Below are positions 57,961-64,000 of a stretch of DNA of 64,000 nt, piece by piece; position 1 is the first letter of the stretch; every line of letters begins with the position of its first letter. The DNA is from DASSBG01 sp963800395. GTDB taxonomy: Bacteria > Pseudomonadota > Gammaproteobacteria > Xanthomonadales > Rhodanobacteraceae. Made by a program: the position numbers and the translations under genes. The notes below the pieces were generated by a model. The model was not told the origin of the DNA. It did not search any database and saw only the letters and a program-made list of their open reading frames with translations. Location of the stretch: contig CAWDBD010000028.1 of the NCBI GenBank assembly GCA_963800395.1, positions 62,001-126,000 of the forward strand. Reading direction: 5' to 3'.

Positions 57961-60900
57961 ATGAAACGCATGTTGATCAACGCAACTCAGCGTGAAGAGT
58001 TGCGTGTTGCCATCGTCGATGGCCAGAGTCTGTACGACCTTGACGTAGAAATCCCCTCCCGCGAGCAGAAGAAGGCCAATATCTACAAGGGCCGCATCAC
58101 TCGTGTCGAACCTTCGCTGGAAGCGTGCTTCGTCGAATATGGCGCGGATCGCCACGGCTTCCTGCCACTCAAGGAAATCTCCCACAAGTACTATGTGGAC
58201 GGTGTGGACCACCGCAAGGCGGGCATTCGCGAGCTCATAAAGGAAGGCAGCTCGCTGATCGTTCAGGTGGAAAAGGAAGAGCGGGGCAACAAGGGCGCCG
58301 CCCTGACCACGTTCATCAGCCTGGCCGGGCGCTACATGGTGCTGATGCCGCTGAACCCGAAGGCCGGGGGCGTGTCCCGCCGGATCGAGGGCGAGGACCG
58401 GCAGGCGCTCAAGGCGGCCATGGCGCATGTCAGCGTGCCCGACGACATGGGTCTGATCGTGCGCACGGCTGGCCTGGGACGTAACGCCGAAGAGCTGCAG
58501 TGGGACCTCGATTACCTTTTGCAGTTGTGGAAGGCCGTTGACAAGGCAGCCGATGAGCGCAAGGCGCCGTTCCTGATCTATCAGGAATCGAAGCTGTTCA
58601 TACGTGCCCTGCGCGATTACCTGCGCAACGATATCGGCGAGATCCTGATCGACGAGGAAAACCTCTACAACGAGGCCCATGACTTCATGCAGCAGGTCAT
58701 GCCCAACAGCCTGCGCAAGCTGAAGCTGTACCAGGACACCACGCCGCTGTTTTCGCGCTACCAGATCGAATCCCAGATCGACCAGGCTTTCGGGCGCGTC
58801 GTGCGTCTGCCGTCGGGTGGCTCGATGGTGATCGACCATACCGAGGCGCTGACCGCCATTGACATCAACTCGGCGCGTGCCACCAAGGGCAGCGATATCG
58901 AGGAAACGGCCTTCAACACCAACCTGGAAGCTGCCGAGGAAATCGGTCGCCAGTTGCGTATCCGGGATCTCGGTGGCCTGATCGTCATCGACTTCATCGA
59001 CATGGACGCCGGCAAGCACCAGCGCGCCGTGGAGGACAAGCTGCGCGATGCCTTGCAGCTCGATCGGGCGCGCGTGCAGATCGGGCGTATCTCGCGATTC
59101 GGTCTGATGGAGATGTCGCGCCAGCGTCTGCGTGCCAGCCTGGGCGAATCCACCCAGATCGTCTGCCCGCGCTGTGATGGCCATGGCAGCATCCGCAGTA
59201 TCGAATCCTTGTCGCTATCCACCTTGCGCGTGGTGGAAGAACACGCCATGAAAGACTCGACAGGTCAGGTGCTGGTGCAGGTGCCGACGAGCGTGGCCAA
59301 CTTCCTGCTCAACGAAAAACGCGCTGCGGTGGTCGAGATTGAAATGCGCCACGGCACCCACGTCGTGATCGTGGCCGATGACAAGCTGGTCACACCGCAC
59401 ATGGAAATTTCACGTCTGCGCAGTTCGGAACTGGGCGAGCACAACAAGCCCAGCTACGAGCGCCTGATTGCGTCCGAGCCAACGCCAGTTCGCAAGATGG
59501 GCGTCGATGGCGGGTCGCACGAAGAGGCTGCCGTGAGCCGTATTACTCCCTCACAGCCTGCCCCATTGCATGTGGAACCGGAAATCGAGGAAACCGAGGA
59601 ATCCCTGGTGCCGGCTGCAAGCGTATCCGGAACCGGCTTGTTGACTCGGCTCGTGGGCTGGTTGTCGGGCAAGGAAGCGAATGCGGAAAACGGTGCCGAC
59701 GACAGCAAGAGCAAGAAGTCCGGTCAGTCCGGTCGCCGCAGTTCATCCGGGTCGGAGGGCCGCAGCAGTAACGGCAGCTCGCGCGGTGGCCAGGGGCGCA
59801 GCCGCTCGCGCCAGGGCAGTCGCGGTGGCAAGTCCCGTTCGAGCTCGTCCGGCAAGAGGGACGGTGCCAGCAAGTCCGGCAGTGACGACAAGCGCTCGAG
59901 CGGTGGCAAGTCGGGTGGACGCAGCCAGGACAAGGCAGGCAGCGAACGTCAGAATGCTTCAAGCCGGCAGAAGTCGGCGCCAGACAACAAATCCGATGCG
60001 CCCGATCAGGGCAGCTCCGGCAAGTCCCGGAATGAAAAGCCGGCCGGCAAGGATAACGCCAAGCCACGCAAGCCGGCAGGTGCTCCACCTGAAAACAAGG
60101 ACAAGGCAGCACCTGCGACAGCCGAGGCCACGCCGCAGAAAGACAGCGCCGAGGGCAGCAAGCCAGCATCGGCTGCCGATGGGTCGAACAACAACAGCAG
60201 CAACGACAAGAGCGACGGCAGCGGTAACAAGAGCGGCCGTTCCCGTCGCCGTGGCCGTCGCGGAGGCCGACGTCGTCGCCGCGGTGGTAGCAAGAGCAAC
60301 GAGCAGACGGGCACGACGCCGACCGAGCAGGCCGTGAGCGGCTACCAGGATGACGATTCGGGCAAGGACACGCGTATTCGTGCGCCCTGGGGCGAGGTGG
60401 ACGAGTCGCAGGGCAACAGTGATCGCGGTGATGCAGGTTCGCCTGCGACCAAGGCCGCAGAAAAAGGTGACACGGCAAAGGGTACTGCTTCGGGCAAAGC
60501 CTCTGCAGCGACACAAGCCGCCCACGAAAAGCCGGAACAGCAGGCCAAGGCTCCGACCAAGGATGCCAGCAAGGATGCCAGCAAGGATGCCGCGGTAGCG
60601 GCTTCGTCCGAGAAAGCGCCAGCCTCCCCGAATTCGGCATCCGACAATTCGGAGCAAAAGGCCGCATCGGCCAGCGCTTCCAGCCGGCCTGCGAAGCACA
60701 AGCAGTCGCCGACGGCCAGCAATGAAAAGGCGCCGACGCAGCAGCCTGCGGCAAACAAGCCGGCAGACGCAGCCAGTGAATCCGGTTCCCAGTCTCCGGC
60801 TCCGGCTCCGGCTCCGGCTCCAGTCCCGGCCCCGGCTCCGGCCCCGGCTCCGGCTCCGGCTCCGGCTCCAGCCCCGGCTCCGGCTCCGGCTCCAGCCCCG

Positions 60901-61116
60901 GCTCCGGCTCCGGCTCCAGCTCCGGCTCCAGCTCCAGCTCCAGCCCCAGCCCCAGCCCCAGCCCCAGCCCCGGCCCCAGCCCCAGCCCCGGCTCCGGCTC
61001 CGGCTCCGGCTCCCGCGCCAGCATCTGCTACGGCCGCGAACAAGCCAGCTGGGAATCAGGCACCGGCCTCAAGGGTGGATGCATCGCAGCCAAAACAGGA
61101 CGCTTCTGACAACTGA
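57961..61116 (+). CDS. rne: Ribonuclease E with a long Ala-Pro C-terminal tail
   Basis: Endoribonuclease of the degradosome, 1051 residues. The catalytic half (1-510) has the S1 domain (NIYKGRITRVEPSLEACFVEYGADRHGFLPL), the 5' sensor/RNase H region, the DNase-I-like catalytic part with SGGSMVIDHTEALTAIDINSAR and DLGGLIVIDFIDMD, and the Zn-link CPRCDGHG. The non-catalytic half is low in complexity: Ser/Gly/Arg/Lys stretches, an Arg-rich patch near 760-775 (RSRRRGRRGGRRRRRGG), then Ala-Pro repeats at 946-1020. The tail ends with DASQPKQDASDN. The Ala-Pro stretch is unusual for RNase E; the catalytic half is canonical. Confidence 0.96.
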   Translation: MKRMLINATQREELRVAIVDGQSLYDLDVEIPSREQKKANIYKGRITRVEPSLEACFVEYGADRHGFLPLKEISHKYYVDGVDHRKAGIRELIKEGSSLIVQVEKEERGNKGAALTTFISLAGRYMVLMPLNPKAGGVSRRIEGEDRQALKAAMAHVSVPDDMGLIVRTAGLGRNAEELQWDLDYLLQLWKAVDKAADERKAPFLIYQESKLFIRALRDYLRNDIGEILIDEENLYNEAHDFMQQVMPNSLRKLKLYQDTTPLFSRYQIESQIDQAFGRVVRLPSGGSMVIDHTEALTAIDINSARATKGSDIEETAFNTNLEAAEEIGRQLRIRDLGGLIVIDFIDMDAGKHQRAVEDKLRDALQLDRARVQIGRISRFGLMEMSRQRLRASLGESTQIVCPRCDGHGSIRSIESLSLSTLRVVEEHAMKDSTGQVLVQVPTSVANFLLNEKRAAVVEIEMRHGTHVVIVADDKLVTPHMEISRLRSSELGEHNKPSYERLIASEPTPVRKMGVDGGSHEEAAVSRITPSQPAPLHVEPEIEETEESLVPAASVSGTGLLTRLVGWLSGKEANAENGADDSKSKKSGQSGRRSSSGSEGRSSNGSSRGGQGRSRSRQGSRGGKSRSSSSGKRDGASKSGSDDKRSSGGKSGGRSQDKAGSERQNASSRQKSAPDNKSDAPDQGSSGKSRNEKPAGKDNAKPRKPAGAPPENKDKAAPATAEATPQKDSAEGSKPASAADGSNNNSSNDKSDGSGNKSGRSRRRGRRGGRRRRRGGSKSNEQTGTTPTEQAVSGYQDDDSGKDTRIRAPWGEVDESQGNSDRGDAGSPATKAAEKGDTAKGTASGKASAATQAAHEKPEQQAKAPTKDASKDASKDAAVAASSEKAPASPNSASDNSEQKAASASASSRPAKHKQSPTASNEKAPTQQPAANKPADAASESGSQSPAPAPAPAPVPAPAPAPAPAPAPAPAPAPAPAPAPAPAPAPAPAPAPAPAPAPAPAPAPAPAPAPAPAPAPAPAPASATAANKPAGNQAPASRVDASQPKQDASDN
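60796..61020 (+). repeat. Proline-alanine codon repeat within rne
   Basis: About 75 consecutive codons alternate Pro and Ala, with a single Val, using GCTCCG, GCCCCG, GCTCCA and GCCCCA units. The hexamer-based repeat gives long spurious open frames on the other strand. Length variation through slipped-strand replication is likely between strains. Confidence 0.95.
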
Positions 61117-61135
61117 GGATCGCGTGTCACGGTAG

Positions 61136-61160
61136 CGGGCGAGCTTGCAAAGGCCGCCCG
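61136..61160 (+). terminator. Possible rne terminator hairpin
   Basis: CGGGCG and CGCCCG pair across a 13-nt loop and are followed by TTTACCTGTT. The U-tract is short and broken. It begins 20 bp after the rne stop. Confidence 0.45.
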
Positions 61161-61273
61161 TTTACCTGTTGTGGAGCGCCAGTCGCATGACAACAGCCTG
61201 TCAGTGCCGGCCGCTCTCGCTGGTGCTACAGGCTGCGCACAACCTGGCTGCCGATACATGCGTCAAGACGGGG

Positions 61274-61291
61274 CCAGCAGGCGCCTGCTGG
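61274..61291. terminator. Palindrome in the convergent rne-regulator spacer
   Basis: CCAGCAGGC next to GCCTGCTGG is a perfect 18-bp palindrome, able to form a 7-bp stem with a GCGC loop. It lies 27 bp after the stop of the response-regulator gene, reading on the minus strand. No T-tract follows on either strand. Confidence 0.4.
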
Positions 61292-61317
61292 GCCGTGCAG
61301 GGCCAACAGGCTGAGGG

Positions 61318-61977
61318 TCAGGTCCCGGGTTGTGGTGGTGTCTGCTCGGGTTCGCCAAGCCCGTAGGCGTTGACCAGGTGCGCCAGCGCTATCGCGTTGT
61401 CGATTTCCAGCTTCTCGAACAGTCGCTGCTTGTAGGTGGATATGGTCTTGGGGCTCAGGCTCATCCTTGCGCCGATGTCCTTGACCATGACGCCTCGCAC
61501 CAGCATGAGCGCCACCTCAAGCTCACGTGCGGTGACCTTGTCAAAGGGCGATTCGCTGCCATTGACGCTGTCCAGAGCCAGTTGCTGCGCTACCGCAGGA
61601 GCCAGATAGCGGTTGCCACGTGCGGCCATGCGTACCGCCGTGAGCAGCTCGCTGGCCGGGCAACCCTTGGTCAGATATCCCAGTGCTCCGGCCTCCAGCA
61701 GCCTGCGTGGCAGGCGTGAGTTCTCGATGGCGGTCAGGACGACGACGTGGGTGGGTGAGTCGGCACGATGCAGGCGTTCGGTCAGCTCCAGGCCGCTGCA
61801 GCCGGGGAGATGCACATCAACCAGAGCGATGTCCGGCTTCAGTTGCTTGATCATGCGCAGGCCGGACTCGGCATCGCCAGCTTCGCCAACCACGCGAAAG
61901 CCGTCCTCGCCTTCCAGAATCATGCGAAAACCGGCGCGCACCAGTTCGTGGTCGTCCACGATTACCAGATCCACCAT
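61318..61977 (-). CDS. uvrY: GacA/UvrY-type two-component response regulator
   Basis: LuxR/NarL-family regulator of 219 residues. The receiver domain has VIVDDHELVRAGF (acidic pocket), the phospho-acceptor in ALVDVHLPG, VVLTA and GYLTKGCPASEL. The HTH domain has TARELEVALMLVRGVMVKDIGARMSLSPKTISTYKQRLFEKL. UvrY/GacA controls CsrB/RsmZ-type small RNAs, and its gene is typically next to uvrC; here three tRNA genes and pgsA lie between. GGGGAGTGGGG precedes the ATG of MVDLVIV, selecting it over a Met 16 residues upstream. Confidence 0.88.
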   Translation of the reverse strand: MVDLVIVDDHELVRAGFRMILEGEDGFRVVGEAGDAESGLRMIKQLKPDIALVDVHLPGCSGLELTERLHRADSPTHVVVLTAIENSRLPRRLLEAGALGYLTKGCPASELLTAVRMAARGNRYLAPAVAQQLALDSVNGSESPFDKVTARELEVALMLVRGVMVKDIGARMSLSPKTISTYKQRLFEKLEIDNAIALAHLVNAYGLGEPEQTPPQPGT

Positions 61978-62102
61978 CCCCACTCCCCGTTTGGCTTTAT
62001 GCATTGGTCCAAGTGCTCGATTCACAAGGTGAATCGACGCCCTTGATCATAGCAGGCCGAGGACTTGTTCCACAGCATCCGCTGCGGCAAGGAGAGCAAG
62101 AC

Positions 62103-62188
62103 TGGTGCCCGGGGCGGGACTTGAACCCGCATGGATAAAATCCGAGGGATTTTAAGTCCCTTGCGTCTACCGATTCCGCCACCCGGGC
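62103..62188 (-). tRNA. leuZ: tRNA-Leu (anticodon TAA)
   Basis: An 86-nt type II tRNA with an encoded CCA end. The acceptor stem GCCCGGG pairs with CCCGGGC, the anticodon loop CTTAAAA holds TAA, a long variable arm follows, and the T-arm has GGTTCAAGTCC. It is the last of three tRNA genes downstream of pgsA, matching the E. coli glyW-cysT-leuZ order. Confidence 0.97.
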
Positions 62189-62235
62189 GTGTCGCATTCA
62201 CCGCAGTCAGCAGCGCAATCGGGACAATCAGGCAA

Positions 62236-62309
62236 TGGAGGCCAGGGTCGGAATCGAACCGGCGTACACGGCTTTGCAGGCCGCTGCATAACCACTCTGC
62301 CACCTGGCC
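62236..62309 (-). tRNA. cysT: tRNA-Cys (anticodon GCA)
   Basis: A 74-nt tRNA with encoded CCA. The acceptor stem begins GGCCAGG and closes with CCTGGCC followed by the discriminator U. The anticodon loop CTGCAAA holds GCA, and GGTTCGATTCC is the T-arm. It is the middle gene of the tRNA trio. Confidence 0.97.
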
Positions 62310-62439
62310 ATCGCCTTCCGGATCACCTGGCCCGCTGCGCGTGTAACCACGCATGGGCAGCTTAGCGACTTTTGTCCAAAACAACAAAACCCCGGCGGAC
62401 CGAGGTTTTGTGCAGGACCGGTGAAAAGTCCGGAAACTC

Positions 62440-62515
62440 TGGAGCGGGAAACGAGGCTCGAACTCGCGACCTCAACCTTGGCAAGGTTGCGCTCTACCAA
62501 CTGAGCTATTCCCGC
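62440..62515 (-). tRNA. glyW: tRNA-Gly (anticodon GCC)
   Basis: A 76-nt tRNA with encoded CCA. Acceptor stem GCGGGAA/TTCCCGC, D-arm AGCTCAGTTGGTAGAGC, anticodon loop TTGCCAA with GCC, and T-arm GAGTTCGAGCCTC. It starts 87 bp after the pgsA stop and is the first of the tRNA trio. Confidence 0.97.
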
Positions 62516-62602
62516 CCGCGAGCAGCGTATCTTACCTGCTCAAAACTGACTGTCAAGCATTTGAGGCGAGATTGCATGGCAGCAGGCCCCCATGAACGCA
62601 CT

Positions 62603-63244
62603 TCAGTCAGGTTTGCTGGTCGTGCTGCCGCCATGGTTGAGCGTTGGCCATGCGGCCTTGAGATAGATCAGGCCGGACCAGATGGTGAGGATGGCAGCCA
62701 CCACCAGCAAAGACTCGCCTACCCGCCAGTAGCGCAGGAGTTCGGCATCCTTGTCGTGTTCAAGCAGCAAGACGATAAGGGCGATCATCTGCATGACCGT
62801 CTTCACCTTGCCCAGCATGGCCACCCTGACGGTGGTGCGCTGCCCCATCTCGGCCATCCATTCGCGCAAGGCTGAAATGGCGATTTCGCGGCCCACAATC
62901 ACGGCAGCGGTGACGGCCAGCAATTCGGTCGGGTGGCTTTGCACCAGCAGAAACAGTGTTACAGCTACCATCAGCTTGTCCGCCACCGGATCCAGAAAGG
63001 CGCCGAAGTCGGAGGTCTGGTTCCAGCGCCTCGCCAGGTATCCATCCAGCCAGTCGGTGAAGGCTGCCAGGCTGAAAATGATGGCCGCGCCCAGATTGGA
63101 AAAGCGCAACGGTACCGTGTCCACTATGGCATGGGAGTAATACACCACAATCATCACGGGCAGAAGCAGGATCCGGAACAGGGTCAACCAGGTTGGAAGG
63201 CTGATGCGCATCGTCGTGTCGGGTTCCTTGTCTGCGGCAGGCAT
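62603..63244 (-). CDS. pgsA: CDP-diacylglycerol-glycerol-3-phosphate 3-phosphatidyltransferase
   Basis: Makes phosphatidylglycerophosphate, the first committed step to phosphatidylglycerol and cardiolipin. The 213 residues contain the CDP-alcohol phosphotransferase motif D-G-X2-A-R-X8-G-X3-D-X3-D, seen as DGYLARRWNQTSDFGAFLDPVADK, and several membrane helices. The first Met gives an 11-residue extension; the usual start may be the Met at 63211 (MRISLPTWLTLFRI). It follows uvrC by 5 bp and precedes the tRNAs. Confidence 0.95.
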   Translation of the reverse strand: MPAADKEPDTTMRISLPTWLTLFRILLLPVMIVVYYSHAIVDTVPLRFSNLGAAIIFSLAAFTDWLDGYLARRWNQTSDFGAFLDPVADKLMVAVTLFLLVQSHPTELLAVTAAVIVGREIAISALREWMAEMGQRTTVRVAMLGKVKTVMQMIALIVLLLEHDKDAELLRYWRVGESLLVVAAILTIWSGLIYLKAAWPTLNHGGSTTSKPD

Positions 63245-63249
63245 GCTGC

Positions 63250-64000
63250 TCAGTCGTGAAGGTGGTTGTAGAGTTTCTGCGCCAGATGCCGGCTGATGCC
63301 GCGTACCGTGGAAAGCTCCTCCACACCGGCCGCACGCAAGCCTTCCAGGCCACCGAAGGCGCGTAACAAGGTAGCACGTCGCTGCGCGCCGATGCCGGGA
63401 ATGCCTTCCAGCGTGCTCCGTTGTCGGCTTGCGGCACGACGCCGGCGGTGCCCGGTGATGGCAAACCGGTGTGCCTCGTCACGCACTTCGTCGACCAGAT
63501 GCAAAGCGGGCGAGTGCGGCCCCGGGCGCAGCAAGCGGTTCGATGTGGCAAGCACCAGCGATTCCTGACCGGCACGTCGGCTGGGCCCCTTGGCCACGCC
63601 CACGATGCGGATACCCATGAGTCCCAGTTCTTCCATCACCGTCACTGCCTGTTTGACCTGGCCCTTGCCCCCGTCGATAAGGAGTACATCCGGGCGCTCG
63701 CCCTGCCCTTCGGCGATGCGTCGATATCGCCTCGTCAGAGCACTATGCATGGCGGCATAGTCATCGCCGGGCTGTATCCCCTGGATATTGAACAGTCGGT
63801 AGTGCGACTTGAGCGGTCCGTCGGGGCCGAAGACCACGCAGGAGGCCACGGTAGCTTCGCCACGCGTGTGGCTGATGTCAAAACATTCGATACGTGTGGG
63901 CGTCGGCTCCAGCTGCAGCAGCTCTGCCAGATCCTGCCAGCGCTTCTCGCGTGACTGGCGACTGGCCATGCGCGCCTTGAGCGCCGCGTGTGTATTGCGC
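63250..64000 (-). CDS. uvrC: Excinuclease ABC subunit C, C-terminal part
   Basis: Partial: the 5' end lies beyond the window. The visible 249 codons and stop encode the C-terminal RNase H-like nuclease domain (RIECFDISHTRGEATVASCVVF, with the catalytic Asp and His; VLLIDGGKGQVKQAV; VDEVRDEAHRFAITGHRRRR) and two helix-hairpin-helix motifs (LEGIPGIGAQRRATLLRAFGGLEGLRAA; LSTVRGISRHLAQKLYNHLHD). These make the 5' incision in nucleotide excision repair. uvrC-pgsA is coupled with a 5-bp gap. Confidence 0.96.
   Translation of the reverse strand, partial: RNTHAALKARMASRQSREKRWQDLAELLQLEPTPTRIECFDISHTRGEATVASCVVFGPDGPLKSHYRLFNIQGIQPGDDYAAMHSALTRRYRRIAEGQGERPDVLLIDGGKGQVKQAVTVMEELGLMGIRIVGVAKGPSRRAGQESLVLATSNRLLRPGPHSPALHLVDEVRDEAHRFAITGHRRRRAASRQRSTLEGIPGIGAQRRATLLRAFGGLEGLRAAGVEELSTVRGISRHLAQKLYNHLHD

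Noticed and set aside
59543..61043. Long minus-strand open frames over the rne tail (Gly-Ala and Leu-Gly or Glu-Pro repeats)
   Set aside because: They are shadows of the six-base Pro-Ala codon repeat and other low-complexity sequence in rne; they have no ribosome site or family resemblance.

Overview
The window is GC-rich, gene-dense chromosomal DNA from a gammaproteobacterium. The most likely placement is Xanthomonadales (Rhodanobacter/Dyella/Xanthomonas relatives). The reasons are a PsrA-type regulator beside beta-oxidation genes, the ndk-rlmN-pilF-rodZ-yfgM-bamB-der block, a copLAB-like copper locus, and the uvrC-pgsA-tRNA(Gly-Cys-Leu)-gacA/uvrY order. This placement is inferred from gene content, not from a phylogeny. 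No phage, insertion sequence with transposase, or CRISPR array was seen.

Layout. 0-2 kb: the 5' part of a 3-hydroxyacyl-CoA dehydrogenase gene and its PsrA-like TetR repressor, with a readable promoter and operator. 2-9 kb: housekeeping block ndk, rlmN, pilF, rodZ, yfgM, bamB, der; ispG and hisS, found between rodZ and yfgM in E. coli, are absent. 8.9-11.8 kb: molybdenum cofactor genes mobA, moeA and a rhodanese-MoeB fusion. 12-18.8 kb: folD, a membrane sulfatase-fold transferase, guaB-guaA, tadA. 18-19.2 kb: repeat-rich spacers. 19.2-22.4 kb: 5-oxoprolinase genes pxpBCA and a YfcG-like GST. 22.4-27 kb: a glycine-betaine-type ABC transporter (proVWX) followed on the same strand by an outer-membrane porin. 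27-42 kb: an energy and stress island with ackA, a MaoC-Pta fusion, a P-type cation ATPase, a complete nine-gene N-ATPase operon (atpDCQRBEFAG) and two tandem-domain universal stress proteins separated by a large hairpin repeat.

At 42,241-42,268 lies a near-perfect dif site, the XerC/XerD target for chromosome dimer resolution. GGGCAGGG octamers of the KOPS type reverse orientation around it, so the window spans the replication terminus. Right of dif are a small haem c lipoprotein, copB, copA and a Cys/His-rich CopL-like protein. Next comes a periplasmic molybdenum hydroxylase (triheme cytochrome c, Mo subunit, 2Fe-2S subunit) with maturation factors MocA-like and XdhC, followed by a PuuB-like FAD oxidase and a lipoprotein. 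54.8-64 kb holds phhB, a degenerate CPBP-like membrane protein, rluC, rne with a long Ala-Pro tail, a GacA/UvrY-type regulator, three tRNAs, pgsA and the 3' part of uvrC.

How the genes connect. The MobA/MoeA/MoeB set makes the cofactor that the Mo hydroxylase at 46-50 kb needs, while the MocA-like and XdhC proteins would finish and insert it. The N-ATPase, P-type ATPase and acetate kinase/phosphotransacetylase pair sit on one strand and look like an accessory module for ion pumping and fermentative ATP supply under stress. Coordinates and motif counts were read by eye, so small errors are possible.
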